In this document: positions 1 to 6,837 of the stretch, in pieces
How positions within the stretch are numbered: the stretch's first letter is position 1
How the letters are laid out: the number at the start of each line of letters is the position of its first letter
Assembly: GCA_024235135.1 (NCBI GenBank)
Contig: JACKMZ010000006.1
Span: forward strand, 149,676-213,675
Direction: 5' to 3'
Length of the DNA stretch: 64,000 nt
From: Gammaproteobacteria bacterium
GTDB taxonomy: Bacteria > Pseudomonadota > Gammaproteobacteria > Competibacterales > Competibacteraceae
The notes under the pieces: model-generated
Seen by the model: the letters and a program-made list of their open reading frames with translations, nothing else
Databases searched by the model: none
Told to the model about the DNA's origin: nothing
Program-made: the position numbers and the translations under genes

Positions 1-1248
1 GAAATAGCCAGTCACTTCTTCGGACTTGCCTTGAGCAGCCGTCAATTGACCGCGTTGGCTCAGGACACGGTGGCCGAGCAATTGCGCGATGCCCCGGATT
101 TCACCGATTTGAAGGAGTGCGCGCAGCATTTGGAACTGGCCGTTACCGATGCGCGGCTCGCTCTGGGACCGGAACTGCGCCGTGCGCCTTGGTCCGCCGT
201 CAGTGACGCGCCGACCCTGATCGAGGCCCGACAGCGGCTCAGGGCCGCTCTGGAGTCCTTGCAAACCGCCCTGGAGCCGGCGGCCGTCCGGGGCAAAGGT
301 TTGGACCATTGCCACAAACGCTGCCAGACCCTGCTGGAACGCTGGGGCCTGTTGACCGAACACGTCGCCGAGCAGAAGGACATCGCCTGGTTCGAAACCC
401 ATAGCCGGAGCTTTACCCTGCATTTGACGCCGCTGGACATCGCCCCGCATTTCCGCGCACACCGCGCCGCCTATCCCGGCGCCTGGATCTTCACCTCCGC
501 CACCTTGGCCGTCGGCGACAGTTTTCAGCACTTTGCCCAGCGGTTGGGCCTGGACGCACCCTCGACCTTGAGGCTGGACAGCCCTTTCGACTTCGCGCAT
601 AACGCGTTGCTCTACCACCCACCCGGCCTACCCGACCCGGCTTCGCCCGCCTATATCGACGCCTTGGTGGACGCCGCGTTGCCAGTCCTGGAAGCCAGTC
701 AGGCGCGGGCTTTCCTTTTGTTCACCAGCTATCGCGCCTTGCATGCCGCCTTCGCCCGGCTGGAAGGACGTTTGCCCTATCCGCTGCTCCTGCAAGGCAG
801 TCTACCCAAAAACGAATTGCTGACGCGCTTTCGTGAATTGGGGCATGCCGTGTTGCTCGGCACGGCGAGTTTCTGGGAAGGCGTGGACGTGCGGGGCGAT
901 GCGCTATCTTGCGTCATCATCGACAAGCTACCGTTCGCCGCGCCCAACGATCCGCTGGTGCGGGGTCGTATCGACGCGATCAAGCGTCGCGGGGGCGATC
1001 CCTTTTTGGAATATCAGGTTCCTCAGGCGGTCATCGCCTTGAAACAGGGTGCGGGCCGATTGATTCGCGACGTCTCCGACCGGGGCGTGCTCATGCTTTG
1101 CGATCCCCGCCTGCTTTCCCGTTCCTACGGTCAGTTGTTCCTAAACAGCTTGCCCCCCATGCGCCGCACCCGGCAATTGGCCCAGGTTAGGGACTTTTTC
1201 GCGCGCAGCGAATCGACCGAAGCACTCACCCAGCCCGACATGCCATGA
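1..1248 (+). CDS. yoaA: ATP-dependent helicase, DinG/YoaA family (5' truncated by window edge)
   Basis: The frame is open from base 1, so this is the C-terminal ~415 residues of a superfamily 2, XPD-like helicase that acts in DNA repair. Visible late helicase motifs are the TSATL segment (near base 510), SFWEGVDVRGD (near 870) and the QGAGRLIR box (near 1045), all typical of DinG/YoaA proteins. The N-terminal Walker A and iron-sulfur region lie outside the window. The stop codon overlaps the tsaB start as ATGA. In Escherichia coli yoaA also lies close to tsaB (yeaZ), which favours YoaA over DinG. No start codon can be assigned here. Confidence 0.88.
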   Translation, partial: EIASHFFGLALSSRQLTALAQDTVAEQLRDAPDFTDLKECAQHLELAVTDARLALGPELRRAPWSAVSDAPTLIEARQRLRAALESLQTALEPAAVRGKGLDHCHKRCQTLLERWGLLTEHVAEQKDIAWFETHSRSFTLHLTPLDIAPHFRAHRAAYPGAWIFTSATLAVGDSFQHFAQRLGLDAPSTLRLDSPFDFAHNALLYHPPGLPDPASPAYIDALVDAALPVLEASQARAFLLFTSYRALHAAFARLEGRLPYPLLLQGSLPKNELLTRFRELGHAVLLGTASFWEGVDVRGDALSCVIIDKLPFAAPNDPLVRGRIDAIKRRGGDPFLEYQVPQAVIALKQGAGRLIRDVSDRGVLMLCDPRLLSRSYGQLFLNSLPPMRRTRQLAQVRDFFARSESTEALTQPDMP

Positions 1249-1925
1249 AACTACTGGCTTTGGATACGGCTACCGACGCTTGTTCAGCCGCCGTGTTGGT
1301 CGATGACGAAGTCATCGAGCGCTACGAATTGGCCCCACGCCGTCACGCGGAACTGATTCTGCCCATGCTCGACGCCTTGCTCGCCGATGCCGGGCTCTCC
1401 ATCCGGCAATTGGACGGTTTGGCCTTCGGTCGCGGGCCGGGCGCGTTCACCGGGCTGCGTATCGCTACCGGCGTGGCGCAGGGGATCGCCTTCGCCGCCG
1501 ATCTGCCAATCGCACCGATTTCCACGTTGGCCGCCATGGCTCACAACGCCTGCTACGAACGCGGTGTGCAGCAGGTAGCGGTCGCCCTGGACGCCCGTAT
1601 GAGCGAAATCTATTGGGGCGCCTACATGGCCACGACCGAAGGCGATATGGTGCTCCTAGACAGGGAGCGGGTGTGTCGTCCCGCCGATGCGCCGCCGCTG
1701 ACTACCGGCGACTGGTTTGGTGCGGGCAGTGGTTGGACCGCCTACCACGACATACTCGTCCAACGCTTGCCCACCGTCAGTGATTGGTGGGGCGAATGTT
1801 ACCCGCGCGCGGGCGATATAGCTCTGCTCGCCTCGCTGGTCTGGCAACGAGGACAGATGGTCCCGGCCGAACAGGCATTACCCATTTATCTGCGTGACGA
1901 GGTCGCCCACAAACCGCCGGTATAG
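1245..1925 (+). CDS. tsaB: tRNA threonylcarbamoyladenosine biosynthesis protein TsaB
   Basis: This 226-residue ASKHA-fold protein is the partner of TsaD and TsaE in making the t6A modification at position 37 of ANN-decoding tRNAs. The N-terminus (MKLLALDTATDACSAAV) and the segment GRGPGAFTGLRIATGVAQG are the family hallmarks, and the length fits TsaB rather than the longer TsaD. It starts inside the stop codon of the upstream helicase gene, so the two are probably translationally coupled. No ribosome binding site other than that overlap is needed to explain expression. Confidence 0.95.
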   Translation: MKLLALDTATDACSAAVLVDDEVIERYELAPRRHAELILPMLDALLADAGLSIRQLDGLAFGRGPGAFTGLRIATGVAQGIAFAADLPIAPISTLAAMAHNACYERGVQQVAVALDARMSEIYWGAYMATTEGDMVLLDRERVCRPADAPPLTTGDWFGAGSGWTAYHDILVQRLPTVSDWWGECYPRAGDIALLASLVWQRGQMVPAEQALPIYLRDEVAHKPPV

Positions 1926-2024
1926 CCGGCCCAAGGCTTACTTCAGGTCACTGCCGCAATTGTTACGGACGTGTTACCATTAAGCGGAAAATAAAAGCGC
2001 CGGACAACACCGGGAGAAGTGTAT

Positions 2025-2501
2025 ATGGCCACCGCAATGACAATCGATTCAATCCACAGTAAAGCGATTCCTGACCTAATCAGCAAACTGTTGAAGAAAC
2101 GTCAGGATGTGTTGGTGCTTCTGAACCGTTTGGCAACGACCAAGCCCGAGATGTCCCTTCAAGAGATCGACCCACTGCTACGCCACTTCTGCCAGATGCT
2201 GGTCGATTATGTGGCGTTGGGTCACTTCGAAGTTTATCAGTGCTTCGAGGAAATTCACTCGGACACGTCGCGCTGTAAAAAGATCAAAAAACTGGCCTGT
2301 CAACTGTATCCCCGCATCGCCGAAACCACCCATCAGACGATCGCGTTCAACGACCACTACGACACCCCACAATTATCACTGGACTCCTTCCGAGAGGACT
2401 TATCGGTTCTAGGAGAACAGTTGGCGACACGGATCGAATTGGAAGATCGGTTGATCGCCGCCGTCAACCAACAGAAATCCGAAGGTGTGGAACTGCATTA
2501 G
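2025..2501 (+). CDS. rsd: Rsd/AlgQ family anti-sigma-70 regulator
   Basis: The product (158 residues) matches the helical Rsd/AlgQ family, whose members bind the housekeeping sigma factor and shift RNA polymerase towards alternative sigmas in stationary phase. Seen: the patterns LVDYVALGHFEVYQ and a C-terminal ELEDRLI segment typical of this family. I place the start at ATG 2025 because GGGAG at 2012-2016 lies eight bases upstream; an in-frame GTG at 2019 would be too close to it. The last four bases overlap the convergent radical SAM gene. Family assignment is from recognition of pattern and size; the actual sigma partner is inferred. Confidence 0.8.
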   Translation: MATAMTIDSIHSKAIPDLISKLLKKRQDVLVLLNRLATTKPEMSLQEIDPLLRHFCQMLVDYVALGHFEVYQCFEEIHSDTSRCKKIKKLACQLYPRIAETTHQTIAFNDHYDTPQLSLDSFREDLSVLGEQLATRIELEDRLIAAVNQQKSEGVELH

Positions 2502-3379
2502 TAGCCGCGCAGATGGCTAGGCCGTAATCCCAATCGGCCGGAACGCGCCAAGGCGACCGCGGCCAACAGTTCGTTTTTATCCTCGGGCAGCGTCCCCGCC
2601 AAGGCCAGCGCATTGGAGGCATGATTGGAGCGAAACACCAGCGGGGCGGGCGGGTTCAACCGTTCCACCAAGCGCGCTTGTTCTTCCAGAATGCCGTAAT
2701 CGTCCTGCGCCAGGAACGGCTCTTTGAACTTTCGATGGAATTCGTCGCGAATCACAGGGTCCAGGCCCAGTTGCAGAGTGGATAGATAATCCAGGGCCAC
2801 TTGATTCGCCAAATTCGCCGTGGCATCGATATGCTCCTGCCAATGGTTCTGTCCCCCCAGCCCCAAAATCACGGTCGCTGAAATACTCAGCCCCGCCTGC
2901 TTCGCCTTCTGCAATCCCTCGACCATGCTAGTGGGCGTCGCGCCCTTGGTGATGCGTTTCAACAAGTCCGCCGACCCGGTTTCTATGCCGTAGTAGATCT
3001 GGCTCAACTTGTGCTCGCGCAGCGTGATCAATTCCTCCAGGGATTTCTTGCGCAAATTGGCCGGAAGCGCGTAACTGGAGACTCGTTCCAAGCGAGGAAA
3101 GGCAACCTGCAAGGCATCCAGAATGGTCAGCAAATGGTCGGTGGTCGCCGCCAAGGCATCGCCGTCGGCCAGGAATACCCGTTGCACGGAAGGGTAGACC
3201 CGTCCCACATCGCGAATTTCGGTCAGCACCTCCGACAGGGGACGTATGGAAAATTCCTTGCTGCGGTACATGGAGCAGAAACTGCAGCGATTGAAGCTGC
3301 ACCCCAGCGTGACTTGGAAAATCAGGTTGTTGCCCTCGGAAGGAGGGCGGTACAGCGGCATGTCGTAATGGAATAGCAT
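2498..3379 (-). CDS. Radical SAM protein, function unknown
   Basis: A 293-residue radical S-adenosylmethionine enzyme. The cluster motif CSFNRCSFC (CX4CX2C as read here, near residue 28) should hold the 4Fe-4S centre, and YYGIETGSADLLKRI plus the LGLGG segment are typical of the Elp3/MiaB/NifB-type barrel. There is no added cobalamin-binding or TRAM domain, so I cannot name a substrate. It is the last gene of the minus-strand unit that begins with vgrG: only 15 bases separate it from the preceding gene. That may mean co-expression with the secretion cargo, or simply that it is an older housekeeping gene that the island was inserted next to. Confidence 0.8.
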   Translation of the reverse strand: MLFHYDMPLYRPPSEGNNLIFQVTLGCSFNRCSFCSMYRSKEFSIRPLSEVLTEIRDVGRVYPSVQRVFLADGDALAATTDHLLTILDALQVAFPRLERVSSYALPANLRKKSLEELITLREHKLSQIYYGIETGSADLLKRITKGATPTSMVEGLQKAKQAGLSISATVILGLGGQNHWQEHIDATANLANQVALDYLSTLQLGLDPVIRDEFHRKFKEPFLAQDDYGILEEQARLVERLNPPAPLVFRSNHASNALALAGTLPEDKNELLAAVALARSGRLGLRPSHLRGY

Positions 3380-3394
3380 AGTGGCGTCAACAGT

Positions 3395-3874
3395 TTAATC
3401 GGCGCCCTCCCTGACTTTTTCGAATTCATAGAACGGCCGTTTTTCCGGACCGTAGCACTCGATTCTTCTGATTATCCGAAACCCGCACCAGTTCAACCAG
3501 CGCAGATGAAGTTCATTGCGGGCATCGATGTAATTCCAGAGTACCGGGTAGGGTTCGTGCAGTTTCTCCACCCATTCCCGGCTGTGGCGCAAGAACGTCG
3601 CTGAATAATGCGCTAAATCGTCGGAACCCAGCAACCAGACGCGGCCCATACCGGCTTTCACGGGATCGGGCGAGGCTCCGAACAGAGCGAGGGGAATGTC
3701 GTCGACGCATTCATCGACTATGGCATAACAGGGATCGGACCATACGACGCACTGTTGCAGTACGATCAGCGGGTCGTCCCCCGATGCGGCCGCTATCTCG
3801 CGCAAATCGGCCGCGCGCAGTCTGCAACCAAGCCTATCGGCATCTCCCGACCGAACTCGGCGCACCCTGAGCAT
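3395..3874 (-). CDS. Phage T7 gp13-like / DUF2833 protein with acetyltransferase-like fold
   Basis: A 159-residue protein with no signal peptide. The C-terminal half carries the pattern SREWVEKLHEPYPVLWNY followed by DARNELHLRWLNWCGF, which I recognise as the hallmark of the T7 gp13 (internal virion protein A) / DUF2833 family, thought to adopt a GNAT-like fold. In phages such proteins sit in virion operons; here it is 22 bases downstream of a SUMF1-domain gene in the vgrG unit, with no other phage genes nearby. No enzymatic activity can be claimed. It could be a captured phage gene or a chromosomal relative of unknown use. Confidence 0.6.
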   Translation of the reverse strand: MLRVRRVRSGDADRLGCRLRAADLREIAAASGDDPLIVLQQCVVWSDPCYAIVDECVDDIPLALFGASPDPVKAGMGRVWLLGSDDLAHYSATFLRHSREWVEKLHEPYPVLWNYIDARNELHLRWLNWCGFRIIRRIECYGPEKRPFYEFEKVREGAD

Positions 3875-3896
3875 TCAACAAGGGCCGCCAGAAAAG

Positions 3897-4637
3897 TCAG
3901 CCATCAGGATTGATCACGATACGGATACCCATGCCACCGAACATGTTACTGCAGCGCAGGCGGCTGGCGGATCGGCAATACTGGGCCTCGTGCATGCGAC
4001 CGCCCCCACGCATTGCGCCGCCTCGCTCCGTGATACTCCCGACGGGGTCGGTATTGGCCATGGTCTCGTAGGAAGGCAGCCAATCCAGCGTGGGTTCCCA
4101 GACATTGCCGCTCATATCGTAAAGTCCCCAGGCATTGGGATCTTTCTGTCCGACTTCATGAACCCGCTCTCCGGAATTGTCCACGTACCAACCGATTGCG
4201 TCGAGGTCCGCAATGCTGTCGCCGGAATAAAACCGGGTTTGCGCTCCCGCGCGGCAGGCATATTCCCACTGCGCTTCAGTCGGCAAGGTCACCTTGATTC
4301 CAGACAACTGGGATAACCGACTGCAGAATTCCAGGGCATCCGAGTACAACACTTGGTCCATAGCCAAGGTTTCACCGCGAAAACTACTGGGGTTCATACC
4401 CGTCACCACTTGGTATTGGGCTTGGGTAATGGCATAGCGCCCCATATAAAACGGTTTGGACAGATTGATCGCACGCATGGGGCCTTCAATCGGTTGGCGT
4501 CCTTCCTCCTGCAAAGGCGATCCCATAAAAAACGTTCCCTCGGGAATACGTACCAGCTCAAAAACCACCGAGGCCACATCAAAGTTGATTTCCTCGGCGC
4601 CGTTCGCCATTGCTTCCTTAATCTGTTCGGCCGCCAT
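3897..4637 (-). CDS. SUMF1 / formylglycine-generating-enzyme-domain protein
   Basis: 246 residues that are essentially one SUMF1 (FGE-sulfatase) domain: MGSP box, MGRYAITQAQY, LPTEAQWEYACRAG, the WGLYDMSGNVWE segment and a C-terminal RSASRLR. The usual GGSW near the end reads RGGGRMH, and the terminal GFR reads GIRIV, so the active-site region departs from sulfatase-activating enzymes. Most domain members are not sulfatase activators; some are non-haem iron enzymes or binding scaffolds, so formylglycine formation is not claimed. There is no signal peptide, and no sulfatase gene in the window. It lies between the candidate effector and the gp13-like gene, all co-oriented. Confidence 0.85.
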   Translation of the reverse strand: MAAEQIKEAMANGAEEINFDVASVVFELVRIPEGTFFMGSPLQEEGRQPIEGPMRAINLSKPFYMGRYAITQAQYQVVTGMNPSSFRGETLAMDQVLYSDALEFCSRLSQLSGIKVTLPTEAQWEYACRAGAQTRFYSGDSIADLDAIGWYVDNSGERVHEVGQKDPNAWGLYDMSGNVWEPTLDWLPSYETMANTDPVGSITERGGAMRGGGRMHEAQYCRSASRLRCSNMFGGMGIRIVINPDG

Positions 4638-4722
4638 CGTGCTTATCCTCTCGGTTCTTAAATGGAAAGGCCATCGAGAAAATCAACAGCCCGCAACAAG
4701 GGACTGTCGAAATCCATTGGAA

Positions 4723-5319
4723 TTACTTTTTGCAATTGCTATCCCAAGCTTTTCCATAATGCTCTTTGTGATCGTTCGAAAGAAAATTCTTGAAATAATC
4801 GTCAAAGTTTTTTACGCCTCGCGCCCACTCGAAATCCGCCGTCTTGCCCGTGCAGCCCCACTTGTCTTTACAGGAATCGAACGCTTTCAGGGCCGTTTTT
4901 ATGTTTTCATATTCTATGCGTTCATTGGACTTTATATAATCGTCCCGACTGATGGTGCATGTGGCCAGTTGCTCATCCAATTTGTCAAAGTCCTTTTTGC
5001 GGGAAAGATTGGCCAACTCGAAACTCGCATCCTGCGTCGCCAAACAAGGATCGGAATTCTTGCTTAAGGTAATGGTGCCGGTGGCCGTATCCGTTTCCGC
5101 GCCAAACCCACTGGAAGGGGTGCCGACCACAATATTCGGGTCCTTTCCGCCATTGGCTTTCTTGGCCTTTTCGAAGATAGCCGCGCCTTCATCGCACTTC
5201 TTAAGGTTTTCCTCTACCTGCAAAGGACAGGGCTCGGTCGTCTTTTTAGCTTCGGTCGTCGGCTGTTTCTTGGCAGCCTCACCCTGCTCTTCACGCGGCG
5301 TACACCCGGCTATGCACAT
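4723..5319 (-). CDS. Candidate type VI secretion cargo effector (unknown domain)
   Basis: 198 residues, Lys-rich, with eleven Cys residues. It begins MCIAGC, which looks like a lipobox but has no preceding hydrophobic stretch, so a classical lipoprotein signal is unlikely. A strong GGGAGG lies seven bases before the ATG. The middle contains ASFELANLSRKKDFDKL and then RDDYIKSNERIEYENI, a layout that recalls zincin-like toxin domains but lacks a HExxH histidine; I regard that resemblance as weak. Position (fourth after vgrG and directly after the duplicated-domain gene) is what suggests a VgrG-delivered effector. The function is not recognised. No obvious immunity gene is adjacent, unless one of the downstream genes fills that role. 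Confidence 0.55.
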   Translation of the reverse strand: MCIAGCTPREEQGEAAKKQPTTEAKKTTEPCPLQVEENLKKCDEGAAIFEKAKKANGGKDPNIVVGTPSSGFGAETDTATGTITLSKNSDPCLATQDASFELANLSRKKDFDKLDEQLATCTISRDDYIKSNERIEYENIKTALKAFDSCKDKWGCTGKTADFEWARGVKNFDDYFKNFLSNDHKEHYGKAWDSNCKK

Positions 5320-5338
5320 CGATTCACCCTCCCGTTTC

Positions 5339-6109
5339 TCAAGCCAGCCACTTTTGCAAATGGGTCATGGCGCCTTGATACAAACGCTCACCTTTCTGCG
5401 CCGGATCATCCAACGCGGCATCCCGCAAAATGGCCTCCGCCCAGGGATATTGCGGATCGCCATCGAACCCGCTGCCGAGCAAAAACATCACCCCGGTATA
5501 CACCGCCGCACCCGCTTCCGTGATGAGATTGTAACGACGCGCCTTTTCATAGCCATCGCGAACGACCTGCTGCACCGCCCTTTCTCCCACGGCATCGCAT
5601 TTCTCGGGAAACAGGGCATTGAGCAGTTTCATCATATGCTCACCGAAACTCTGATTCTGCTGCTTGGCTTCCCTGGAACGCGCCAGTGTGGCGGCCGGCA
5701 ACTCCTGCGCCTTGAGCAGGGCGCGTTGCAGATGCTCGTTATTCTTGCCCGCGACCCGATTCAGATAACGCATGGCCGTGTCGTACACGCGATCGGCCCG
5801 CAGGCCGGGATCGCTGATGGCCTCGCTGGTCAGGATTCGAGCCGCCCAAGGTAGCTGGGGATCACGGTCGAAATGACTGCCGAGCATGAACATCAAGCCC
5901 ACGTACAAATGGATATCGCGTTCGGATACCAGCCCATAGGTCCGCGCCCGATCGATTCCCAGGCGGATGACCTGGCGTGCCTGTTCATCGCCTAGAATCG
6001 CGCATTGCTTAGGAAAAAATTGCTTGACGTGCTCCAGCACCCGAAGTTCGAAATTGCGCATGACGCCTTGCTCAAAGGCGGCCATCTGTGCTTCACGAAT
6101 CACTAACAT
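5339..6109 (-). CDS. Protein with two tandem copies of an unnamed ~100-residue domain (T6SS cargo operon)
   Basis: A 256-residue soluble protein built from two similar halves. Residues ~22-118 and ~152-250 share a pattern: FFPKQC versus LFPEKC, then a helix with RARTYGL versus KARRYNL, then YVGLMFMLGSHFDRDPQ versus YTGVMFLLGSGFDGDPQ, PWA in both, and an RxYDTAMRYL versus RLYQGAMTHL end. No catalytic motif is obvious. It starts 65 bases after the DUF4123 adaptor gene and ends 19 bases before the candidate effector, a position that suits an effector-loading or co-delivered factor. I do not recognise a named family. Confidence 0.7.
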   Translation of the reverse strand: MLVIREAQMAAFEQGVMRNFELRVLEHVKQFFPKQCAILGDEQARQVIRLGIDRARTYGLVSERDIHLYVGLMFMLGSHFDRDPQLPWAARILTSEAISDPGLRADRVYDTAMRYLNRVAGKNNEHLQRALLKAQELPAATLARSREAKQQNQSFGEHMMKLLNALFPEKCDAVGERAVQQVVRDGYEKARRYNLITEAGAAVYTGVMFLLGSGFDGDPQYPWAEAILRDAALDDPAQKGERLYQGAMTHLQKWLA

Positions 6110-6174
6110 GCGTCGTTCCTTCCCACTCTTGCGATACGCACTCGCATCATGAACTCATCGGCGAACATAGCCCC

Positions 6175-6708
6175 TTATCCCAGCATCACCGACTCGCGGC
6201 CGAGATTTTCGCCGTCGGTCTGGAATTTCAGCAGCACCTGCGGGTCTTCGTCCTCCACGATGTAGCGTCTTATCGGCCCGAACACGGTACGCAATTCCTC
6301 GGCATTGCAGGTCGGGAGATACACACGCAACACCCGCGGATCGTAATAGCGAAAATACAAGGGCTTGAGACTGGGGTCGTAGACCATCAAAAAGGTACGC
6401 AAGTGCTTACGCATACTGCGAAAATCCGCGGAACTGATCGCGAAGATCCCCCAATGGCGGCCCCAACCTTCCCCCAGAACCCACTCCGCGAACGGCGTCT
6501 CCGGCTGCATCACGGCCAGGTAGGGCGCCATCTGGGCGACATCGGGCTGCAACTCACCGCGAAACAAACACACCGATTCCACACCCAGCCGAGCCAAGGT
6601 CTGCGGCAGGTTGGGCGCCGATGCGCCATCCAAAATCGCGTAGACGGTCGCGTCCGGCACTTCGAACAGACGCTCGTACAAGGCTTCGAGCGGCGCCTTA
6701 TTCGTCAT
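6175..6708 (-). CDS. DUF4123 type VI secretion adaptor/chaperone
   Basis: 177 residues matching the DUF4123 family (Tap/TEC-type adaptors), whose members load a specific effector onto VgrG before firing. Seen: the N-terminal VYAILDGAS, the central WGRHWGIF, and FRSMRKHLRTFLMV followed by YFRYYDPRVLRVYLPTC, all typical of DUF4123. It follows vgrG by 129 bases and precedes the duplicated-domain and effector-like genes. By the usual rule that an adaptor sits next to its cargo, the effector is expected immediately downstream. Confidence 0.9.
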   Translation of the reverse strand: MTNKAPLEALYERLFEVPDATVYAILDGASAPNLPQTLARLGVESVCLFRGELQPDVAQMAPYLAVMQPETPFAEWVLGEGWGRHWGIFAISSADFRSMRKHLRTFLMVYDPSLKPLYFRYYDPRVLRVYLPTCNAEELRTVFGPIRRYIVEDEDPQVLLKFQTDGENLGRESVMLG

Positions 6709-6837
6709 GATCCATACTCCATGAGATCGGCAAATGATTCGACATGGTTTCCTCGACGAGATGAATGCGGCGACGCGCGATGCGCGGCGCTAGGCGGCGC
6801 ATACGATCGCTCTCCAAACCCTTCGCCAGCTCGGCGA

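Noticed and set aside
4952..5854. 300-codon plus-strand frame opposite the effector and duplicated-domain genes
   Set aside because: Antisense shadow; both minus-strand genes have ribosome binding sites and coherent sequence.
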